From assembly GCA_002455755.1 (NCBI GenBank), contig DKLL01000049.1:12662-24227 (forward strand): a stretch of DNA of 11,566 nt, given 5' to 3'. Below, in pieces: positions 6,431-11,566 of the stretch (positions within the stretch are counted from its first letter, which is position 1; the number at the start of each line of letters is the position of its first letter). Origin of the DNA: Acinetobacter sp. UBA6641 (lineage in GTDB: Bacteria > Pseudomonadota > Gammaproteobacteria > Pseudomonadales > Moraxellaceae). The notes under the pieces were generated by a model. It was given only the letters and a program-made list of their open reading frames with translations. It was not told where the DNA came from and did not search any database. The position numbers and the translations under genes are program-made.

Positions 6431-7462
6431 TTAATTTGAAGCCAAACGTACCTGATTTTCTCTCATATATTCTTCAGTACGCTGCATCGCTTCCTGAATA
6501 TTGATCAGAGCTGTTTCTACATCTTTTAGGGTTTTGGCATTGCCACCGCTTAACGCCTGACGCCATTTTCGTGCACCTGGCAAGTTCTGGAACAAGCCTA
6601 AAATATGACGGGTGATAATAGAAAGCGGGGCACCTTCCTCCATGCGTTTGGCAATATACGGCATCATTTGCGCCATAATCTCAAAACGGTCAGGGGCTTC
6701 CAGATTCCAGAGTTGGCCTAGTTCAGCCAATAAATATGGGTTGTGATAAGCCTCACGCCCAATCATCACCCCATCGACATGTTTTAAATGCTGTTGTGTT
6801 TCGGCAAAGGTTTTGCCCCCGCCGTTAATTTCAATCAGCAGATTCGGACGGTCTTGTTTTAAACGGTACACATCTTCATAACGTAAAGGCGGAACGTCGC
6901 GGTTTTCTTTCGGCGATAAACCCTGAAGCAGGGCAATACGTGCATGCACGATAAAATTGTCACAACCAGTTTTTGCAACGGTATCGACAAAATGCAGCAT
7001 TTCTTCATAGGATTGCATGTCATCAATACCAATACGGTGTTTCACGGTAACCGGAATGTCTACCGCATTGCGCATTTCAGCAATACATTCAGCCACCAGG
7101 TCGGGTTCTGCCATTAAGCATGCGCCAATTTTGTTGTTTTGTACGCGGTCGCTTGGGCAGCCCACATTCAGGTTGACTTCATCATAGCCCCAGTCTTGTG
7201 CCATTTTAGTACAGGTCACAAGGTCTTTCGGATTCGAGCCACCGAGTTGCAGCACAATCGGATGTTCTTCGTTGTTATAGTCCAAATGGCGTGCTGCACC
7301 GCCAAAAAGAATGGCACCCGTCGTCACCATTTCAGTATACATAATAATATTCGGATTAAACAGGCGAGCAAAAAAACGATAGTCACGGGTAGTCCAATCC
7401 ATCATCGGCGCAACACTGATTCGTGGAGATTGAGTGTTTTCAATGTTTTTGTTAATAGTCAT
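6431..7462 (-). CDS. dusA: tRNA-dihydrouridine synthase A
   Basis: The 343-residue flavoenzyme reduces uridines in the tRNA D-loop (positions 20 and 20a in E. coli). The FMN-binding TIM barrel starts with RISVAPMMDWTTRDYRFFAR. The catalytic cysteine is C102 in NLNVGCPSDRVQNN. VTVKHRIGID, the DusA-type block HARIALLQGLSPKENRDVPP, EINGGG and GVMIGREAYHNPYLL follow. A helical C-terminal domain completes it, with normal length. The usual HARKAWL reads HARIALL here; I do not know whether that matters. The start ATG at 7462 has AAAGGT 10 nt upstream. The first ~12 residues (MTINKNIENTQS) are the part that would be replaced or supplied when an element integrates at the 5' end of dusA, and a broken integrase lies just upstream in the opposite direction. 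Confidence 0.95.
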   Translation of the reverse strand: MTINKNIENTQSPRISVAPMMDWTTRDYRFFARLFNPNIIMYTEMVTTGAILFGGAARHLDYNNEEHPIVLQLGGSNPKDLVTCTKMAQDWGYDEVNLNVGCPSDRVQNNKIGACLMAEPDLVAECIAEMRNAVDIPVTVKHRIGIDDMQSYEEMLHFVDTVAKTGCDNFIVHARIALLQGLSPKENRDVPPLRYEDVYRLKQDRPNLLIEINGGGKTFAETQQHLKHVDGVMIGREAYHNPYLLAELGQLWNLEAPDRFEIMAQMMPYIAKRMEEGAPLSIITRHILGLFQNLPGARKWRQALSGGNAKTLKDVETALINIQEAMQRTEEYMRENQVRLASN

Positions 7463-7583
7463 TAAAAATCATACCTTTAATCTGTGTTTCGCAACCTGCA
7501 CGAATCTGTTTTAACCTGTGTTTAGGCGGGTTAATGGGTTTACATTTACACCATAATCAAAAAAACAGGTTGTGGGGTAAATT
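7463..7583. promoter_or_regulatory. Divergent dusA / integrase intergenic region, possible attachment end
   Basis: These 121 bp separate dusA from the integrase remnant. They contain short repeated units: CTGTGTTT at 7482-7489 and again at 7516-7523, CTGTTTT at 7506-7512, AACCTG twice and its inverse CAGGTT at 7566-7571. Such clustered short repeats could be integrase arm sites or the relic of an attachment end, but I cannot define a core site because no second copy is found in the window. dusA expression must now rely on sequence within this stretch. GGGG (7574-7577) is the integrase ribosome binding site. Confidence 0.35.
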
Positions 7584-8627
7584 ATGGGGTCAATTACAGC
7601 AAGGAAAGGGGCAGATGGTAAAGTTAACTATCGTGCTGCGATTCGAATCAATCGAAAGGGCTTTCCTGCTTTCTCTGAAAGTAAAACATTTCACTCAAAG
7701 AGGTTGGCTGAAAACCGGGTTAAGAAACCAGAGGTCGAAATTCAAAAAATCCTGATATTTTGCTTGGCAAGGAACGGCTCATTGATTTGACCTTATCAGA
7801 TGCCATAGATAAATATTTGGATGAATTCGGGAGCGAGTGCGGAAGGACGAAACGCTATTCTCTGCTCTTAATTAAGAAGCTGCCAATCGCGCGCAATATT
7901 ATCACAAAAATAAAATCAGTACATTTGGCCGAGCATGTTGCATTAACAAAGACGGCATTCCTCGTCTCGAACTTGAACCAATTGCGACTAGTACGTAGCC
8001 ACCTGAGCTTTTACATATATGGGGTGTGCTTTCTCATGCTGCTGTTATCTGGAAAATGGATATTGATTTAAATGGTTTTGATAAGGCTGCGGCTCAGTGA
8101 AGAAAAACTCGCCAGATATCCTCCAGTCACAAAACAGACCGAGCCCCTTCAGCAGATGAATTGATTGCTTTGACGAGGTATTTTTCAGAATGTTGGAAGC
8201 TAAACCGTTATGGTTCTAAGTACCCAATGCATGTGATTATATGGCTTGCTATTTTCTCATGCAGACGTAAAGCAGAATTAACACGATTATATCTTCGTGA
8301 TTATGATTCGCATCATTCTGCATGGAAAGTGCATGACCTAAAGAATCCGAATGGCTCCAAAGGCAATCATAAATCATTGGATCTCCTTGATCCCTTTAAG
8401 GAAATGATTAAAAGATGAAAGCAGTCAGAAGTTTGTAAACGGATGTTGAAGCTTGGACATGATGAAAATTTGCTATTACCTCTAAATCCTAAAAGTTTAG
8501 GCAAAGAATTTAGAGATGCTTGTAAAATATTGAGGATTAGAGATTTACGCTTTCATGACTTGAGGCATGAAGGTTGTACTCGACTGGCAGAACAGAATTT
8601 TAACATTCCAGAAATTCAGAAATTAAG
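7584..8627 (+). pseudogene. Decayed tyrosine integrase of the dusA-targeting type
   Basis: Three frames join into one integrase. Frame A (from ATG 7584) reads MGSITARKGADGKVNYRAAI, the arm-binding N-terminus of dusA-type phage integrases. After a lost base in the A-tract 7744-7749 it continues as NPDILLGKERLIDLTLSDAI. A second lost base near 7946-7947 shifts to the frame KDGIPRLELEPIATST. That frame then has stops at 7996-7998 (TAG), 8098-8100 (TGA) and 8416-8418 (TGA). Catalytic pieces remain: the first arginine in SCRRKAELTRL (about 8258-8290), lysine region KNPNGSKGNHK, and HDLRHEG (8554-8574). Similarity ends after EIQKLS (about 8627), so the tyrosine segment (usually like SLQRYV) is gone. 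Five lesions plus a missing end make a functional enzyme impossible and rule out a single sequencing error. It is divergent from dusA, as expected for this integrase type. Confidence 0.88.
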
Positions 8628-8747
8628 TCCCATCAGGCAGATAGCTTTGTACAGGAGATCCAGCAAGCAGAAAGTACGAGCTGTGAGTTAGAAGGGGGTT
8701 GGACGAGCTTGGATACAGTAAGTTTTATAGGACTGACCTATGATTGA
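8628..8747 (+). other. Orphan open stretch after the integrase break, possible gene-end fragment
   Basis: Directly after integrase similarity stops, one frame is open for about 39 codons to a TGA at 8745-8747: HQADSFVQEIQQAESTSCEL, then EGGWTSLDTVSFIGLTYD. Its composition looks protein-like (balanced, few AT-only codons) and unlike the surrounding AT-rich DNA. I do not recognise it. It may be the 3' end of another element gene joined by a deletion, or chance. Confidence 0.3.
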
Positions 8748-9137
8748 GTGAATTACCGCTCATCCCGATGATCAGGAGTAAACCTCATGAAGACGTTCAC
8801 AGGTCAAACTTTTCAAATGAATTAAAGTATCAATGCCGATTCTAGGTAAGATGATCCAACTTTTCCAAAATGAGTATACTTTAGTCAGTATGTATGGGTT
8901 GGGTAGCTTTAGAAATTCAATAACGGATCGAATAAAACATAAAAATTCGTGAATAAACATGGGAGCTTTGGCTCGCATGTTTTATATTACATGAATAAAA
9001 AAATCGAGTTCTATGATGGCGTTAATTTTTTAGTAGGATTCATTTTTTTTATCTCGGAGATTAGGATTTAAAATATTGCTTATCTTAGAGATAAAAAATT
9101 TAGAGTGATTTCATACGCTATATGAAATAAAAGTGAA
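8748..9137. other. Gene-free AT-rich stretch with several small hairpins
   Basis: I see no gene in these 390 bp. A possible minus-strand reading of about 60 residues (8772-8978) starts inside a hairpin without a ribosome binding site. Structure is present: a terminator-like stem at 8954-8983, then small palindromes ATCTC-G-GAGAT (9051-9061), TTATCT-TAG-AGATAA (9080-9094) and ATTTCATA-CGCTA-TATGAAAT (9108-9128). The last lies about 10 nt beyond the kinase stop codon. No copy of the dusA 5' end is visible, so the far attachment site is not here. It is most simply degraded element DNA. Confidence 0.5.
8954..8983. terminator. Terminator-like hairpin
   Basis: The arms TAAACATG-g-GAGC and GCTC-g-CATGTTTTA pair around the loop TTTG, with one G-G mismatch. 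A short T-run follows on the plus strand and a shorter one on the minus strand. On the minus strand it lies about 150 nt downstream of the kinase gene and could end the two-component operon. It could also be the relic terminator of a lost plus-strand gene. Confidence 0.5.
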
Positions 9138-10517
9138 TTACATTTCAGGGAAAATTAGCTCAAAGCATACGCCTTCTGCGCTATTGACTGCCTGATACGT
9201 TCCTTGATGAAGCATCATAATGGATGCCACAATCGACAGGCCCAAACCGCCGGTTTGATGAGTATTTTGTCTGCTGGCATTGCACTGGTAAAATCGCTCA
9301 AACAGATGCGTCAAATGCTCAGGGGCAATCTCTAAGCCACTGGTGATTACTGATAATGCAATCATAGATATGTTATTGATGGTCTTTCGATTGCTACGCA
9401 CATTAATCGTTCGATGATTGCCGCCGTGAATCAGTGCATTGGAGACCAGATTATACAGTGCCTGTTGTAACAGTTCTGGATCTGCCGCTAACTCAGTTGC
9501 TTCGAGCTTTAAAACAAAATTACAGTGTTGTTCTTCTGCTTGATACTCGAAAATGCTGAATATATTGTCTATAAATAATTGAAGCTGAATCTTCTGCCTG
9601 TTTAAGCAAACTTTATGCGCATCTGCGCGGGCTAGAAATAACATGCTGTCAATCATTCTTTTTAAACGTTGATAGTCCTCCAGGTTGGAAATCAAGACTT
9701 CCTGATACTGTGCGGGACTACGCTCACCCATGAGTAAAATTTCGGTTTGTCCGATTAAATTATTCAATGGGGTCCTGAATTCATGCGCAATATCTTCGGA
9801 AAAACGGTTCAGTTGGCTATATCCCATTTCAATACGGTCGAGCATGGCGTTGATATCGGATGCTAGCTGTTTAATTTCTTGGGGAGGATGAACCAGATTG
9901 AGTCGTTGCTCAAGCTGGTGAATATTAATCGCATGAGTCTGTTCTCGCAGTACTCTTAATGCTCTCAATCCCAGACGACTGGCCATGATACAAAGTATGA
10001 AAATCGCCAAGATGCCTATAACCACATAGATCACGAGATTTTTTTGAAAAGGTGAGAGGATAGCTAGACGTTCAGACCACTGTTTGCCTGCAACTAATAC
10101 ATAGGGCTGTCGATTGATTTGAATGGTTTTCCACGCAATACGGGTGGGGTAAGCATGAGCCGATAAATCACGGAATTGAATCTGGGGCTGATGGGTAAAT
10201 TCAGGCAGCGGAATGCCAAGAGGGTTGATGTTGATCAGAATCCGATCACTCTGCATCAATAAAAACAGATTATCCTGGTTTCCGAGCATGTTTTGATACA
10301 GCTTCGGACGTGCGATAATCTGTTCAATATTGCGACTGTCTTGCAGCAAAATTTCCAGACGTTCAATCCGTTCAACCAAAGCCCGGTCTTGCTGAGCAAT
10401 TAAAATCTGGTTGATGCCCAGATAGGTCATCAATGCCACAGCACACAGGACCATCGCAGCACAAGTTGTGGCCAATAGCGTTAACCGTAGTTCTAGCGAA
10501 CGGATGGGTTTAAACAT
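9138..10517 (-). CDS. Sensor histidine kinase, CusS/CopS heavy-metal type
   Basis: The 459-residue inner membrane kinase has TM1 (about 12-35), a periplasmic domain (about 36-158), TM2 (about 161-180), a HAMP region (about 180-233) and the transmitter. The phosphorylated histidine is H245 in SEDIAHEFRTPLNNL, followed by the N-box QQALYNLVSNALIHGG (N356, N360), a C-terminal EHLTHLFERFYQ (401-411) and the G2 box TGGLGLSIV (422-430). The EHL-LFxRFY block and overall layout resemble the CusS/IrlS family that senses copper, silver or other metals. The G1 box is odd: SVITSGLEIAPEHL has T where relatives have D or N (CusS: VENPGTPI). The periplasmic domain has no obvious metal-binding cluster. The ATG at 10517 overlaps the stop of the regulator gene by 1 nt (TAATG), so the pair is one operon with coupled translation. 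The true signal is unknown. Confidence 0.88.
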   Translation of the reverse strand: MFKPIRSLELRLTLLATTCAAMVLCAVALMTYLGINQILIAQQDRALVERIERLEILLQDSRNIEQIIARPKLYQNMLGNQDNLFLLMQSDRILININPLGIPLPEFTHQPQIQFRDLSAHAYPTRIAWKTIQINRQPYVLVAGKQWSERLAILSPFQKNLVIYVVIGILAIFILCIMASRLGLRALRVLREQTHAINIHQLEQRLNLVHPPQEIKQLASDINAMLDRIEMGYSQLNRFSEDIAHEFRTPLNNLIGQTEILLMGERSPAQYQEVLISNLEDYQRLKRMIDSMLFLARADAHKVCLNRQKIQLQLFIDNIFSIFEYQAEEQHCNFVLKLEATELAADPELLQQALYNLVSNALIHGGNHRTINVRSNRKTINNISMIALSVITSGLEIAPEHLTHLFERFYQCNASRQNTHQTGGLGLSIVASIMMLHQGTYQAVNSAEGVCFELIFPEM

Positions 10518-11203
10518 TATTTCTCTGCCGAAATTTTATAGCCCAAACCGCGAACAGTATGAATTAACTTTATATCTTGTCCCTCATCAATTTTACTGCG
10601 TAAACGCCGTACCGCCACATCAATAAAATTTGTATCGGTATCAAAATTGATATGCCAGACTTCAGAAGCTATTTGCCTGCGCGTAATAATTTCATTTTGA
10701 TGACGCAGCAGAAAGCGCAAAAGATTGAATTCTTTTTTACTGAGTTCTATCGGCTGCTCGTTACGCCAGACTTGATGATGGATCAAATCCAATTTTAGAT
10801 TAGCAATTTCTAGCTGGTTTTCCTGAACATAGTGTTGCCGTCTAAGCAGGCTTTTAATTCGGGCCAATAATTCAATATAAGAAAAAGGCTTGGCCAGATA
10901 GTCATCGGCGCCCAGTTCCAGACCTTTGACTCTATCGATCACCTGATCTTTTGCGGTAAGAAAAATTACGGGAATCTTGGCAAATTGTCGCAATACTTTT
11001 AAGACCGTCCAGCCATCGATATCGGGCAACATCACATCTAGTATCACCAAACTATATGAATGCATCTTTAACTTTTCCAAGCCTTCTAGCCCTGAATGGA
11101 CACATTGCGCCTCATAGCCAGATTCATTTAACCCTTTAACCAGATATGAGGCGATCTTCACTTCATCTTCGATAATCAGAATACACATTTTATTCAGGCT
11201 CAT
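10517..11203 (-). CDS. OmpR/PhoB-family response regulator, CusR/CopR type
   Basis: The 228-residue regulator has a receiver domain with acidic pocket E12-D13 in LIIEDEVKIA, phosphorylation site D56 in LVILDVMLPDIDGW, T83 in FLTAKDQ and K105 in DYLAKPFSYIELLARI. A winged-helix DNA-binding domain follows (about 130-226, LSKKEFNLLRFLLRH, VAVRRLRSKID, IHTVRGLGYKI). The DVAVRRLRSKID and TVRGLGY segments are typical of the CusR/IrlR heavy-metal group. The start may be ATG 11203 or M6 (ATG 11188, giving MCILIIEDE); neither has a strong Shine-Dalgarno, and M6 matches the common family start better. A CusR-type box lies 8 nt upstream of ATG 11203, so autoregulation is likely. It is co-transcribed with the overlapping kinase gene and divergent from the HbpS-like gene. 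Confidence 0.92.
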   Translation of the reverse strand: MSLNKMCILIIEDEVKIASYLVKGLNESGYEAQCVHSGLEGLEKLKMHSYSLVILDVMLPDIDGWTVLKVLRQFAKIPVIFLTAKDQVIDRVKGLELGADDYLAKPFSYIELLARIKSLLRRQHYVQENQLEIANLKLDLIHHQVWRNEQPIELSKKEFNLLRFLLRHQNEIITRRQIASEVWHINFDTDTNFIDVAVRRLRSKIDEGQDIKLIHTVRGLGYKISAEK

Positions 11204-11210
11204 TTTGAAG

Positions 11211-11249
11211 ATGACAACTTTGTAATGTGATTGTCATGATTCAAATCAT
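11211..11249. promoter_or_regulatory. CusR-like operator in the divergent two-component / HbpS-like gap
   Basis: ATGACAA-ct-TTGTAAT (11211-11226) matches the E. coli CusR-box core ATGACAA-nn-TTGTCAT with one mismatch. A second TTGTCAT (11231-11237) lies exactly 11 bp after TTGTAAT (11220-11226), one helical turn, and is also an inverted partner of ATGACAA (11211-11217). It overlaps a further palindrome ATGATT-CA-AATCAT (11236-11249). Candidate -10 elements for the HbpS-like gene (TATAAG, 11258-11263) and, on the opposite strand, TATACA (11261-11256) overlap each other. A phosphorylated regulator bound here could control both transcripts. Confidence 0.6.
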
Positions 11250-11290
11250 TCAGGTTGTATAAGATTTTTAAAACTTAATTCAGGGCAATC

Positions 11291-11566
11291 ATGATGAACA
11301 AACTCAAAGGGCTTATTGCAACAGTAATGCTGATGAGTAGCAGTACTTTTGCACAGACCGTTCAATTGAATCAAGTTTATTCACTTGATTCTCAAGCAGC
11401 ACGAACTCTTGTTGATGCTGCGGTGGCTGCGTGTCAAAAAATACAGCACAACATTGCCGTGGTGGTGGTTGATCGGGGAGGAAATACCTTGATGGCAAAC
11501 AGGCATGAAACTGTCGGACCGCATAATCTGGGCGCGGCGGAAAAGAAAGCCTATACCGCTTTATCG
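11291..11566 (+). CDS. Exported GlcG/HbpS-family (DUF336) protein, partial
   Basis: The first 92 codons are present; the gene continues past the window. A signal peptide (MMNKLKGLIATVMLMSSSTF, then AQT; cleavage near residue 21) is followed by a domain matching the GlcG/HbpS family: LDSQAARTLVDAAVAACQK, then IAVVVVDRGGNTLMANRHE and GAAEKKAYTAL. HbpS of Streptomyces is a secreted heme-binding octamer that signals to the sensor kinase SenS; GlcG relatives are of uncertain function. Here heme binding is only an inference, and the C-terminal part cannot be checked. ATG at 11291 or 11294 may start it; AGGG (11282-11285) is 5 or 8 nt upstream. It is divergent from the two-component operon with a shared operator region, so it is a likely regulon member and possibly a sensor partner. 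Confidence 0.82.
   Translation, partial: MMNKLKGLIATVMLMSSSTFAQTVQLNQVYSLDSQAARTLVDAAVAACQKIQHNIAVVVVDRGGNTLMANRHETVGPHNLGAAEKKAYTALS

Noticed and set aside
7744..7749. Homopolymer A6 frameshift as a sequencing error or programmed frameshift
   Set aside because: A second frameshift, three separate stops and the lost 3' end follow, so the gene is decayed regardless of this site.
7534..7755. Open frame of 73 codons overlapping the integrase start
   Set aside because: It runs in a different frame from the recognisable integrase N-terminus, has no ribosome binding site and shows no family features.
8772..8978. Minus-strand reading of 68 codons
   Set aside because: Its start codons lie inside a terminator-like hairpin, there is no ribosome binding site, and the composition follows the AT-rich background. 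I cannot exclude a decayed fragment.
11313..11498. Minus-strand reading opposite the HbpS-like gene
   Set aside because: It is a shadow of the plus-strand gene, which has a signal peptide, family motifs and a ribosome binding site.
1..11566. CRISPR arrays, tRNA, rRNA or intact insertion sequences
   Set aside because: I saw no regularly spaced repeats, no tRNA-like cloverleaf, no rRNA sequence and no transposase or paired terminal repeats.

Overview
The window looks like chromosomal DNA of a low-to-moderate GC gammaproteobacterium, most probably Acinetobacter or a close Moraxellaceae relative. This rests on remembered family sequences (the DusA, YciB, YneE-type bestrophin and CoaBC proteins) and general base composition, not on a database search.

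Left part (1-2511): a leftward cluster reads yciB (1000-1614), yciI-family (671-973), a secreted coiled-coil/membrane protein (145-666) and the 5' end of mnmC (1-86, TTG start). A PHP-domain phosphoesterase/RNase AM-like gene (1660-2511) diverges from yciB across only 45 bp and has no visible ribosome binding site.

Centre (2512-7462): two copies of a palindromic repeat in opposite orientation fill the gap between the convergent PHP and bestrophin-family genes. A leftward radC and bestrophin pair diverges from coaBC (GTG start), which ends in a clear hairpin terminator. A small exported cytochrome b562-type protein follows. A bidirectional terminator separates it from the convergent dusA gene.

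Right part (7463-11566): directly upstream of dusA, and divergent from it, lies a heavily decayed tyrosine integrase (two frameshifts, three in-frame stops, lost 3' end with the catalytic tyrosine). Its position and N-terminal sequence match the integrases that target the 5' end of dusA, so an integrative element or prophage once sat here. About 400 bp of AT-rich DNA with several small hairpins but no convincing gene follows. Next comes a leftward two-component system of CusR/CusS type (regulator 10517-11203, kinase 9138-10517, overlapping by 1 nt). A divergent gene at 11291 encodes an exported GlcG/HbpS-type (DUF336) protein and runs off the window. The 87-bp gap between them holds a near-perfect CusR-type box plus overlapping repeats.

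Most of the window is housekeeping. The parts most worth a second look are the dusA integration scar and the two-component system facing an exported HbpS-like protein, an arrangement that recalls the HbpS-SenS-SenR heme/redox sensing system of Streptomyces but with a CusRS-type pair.
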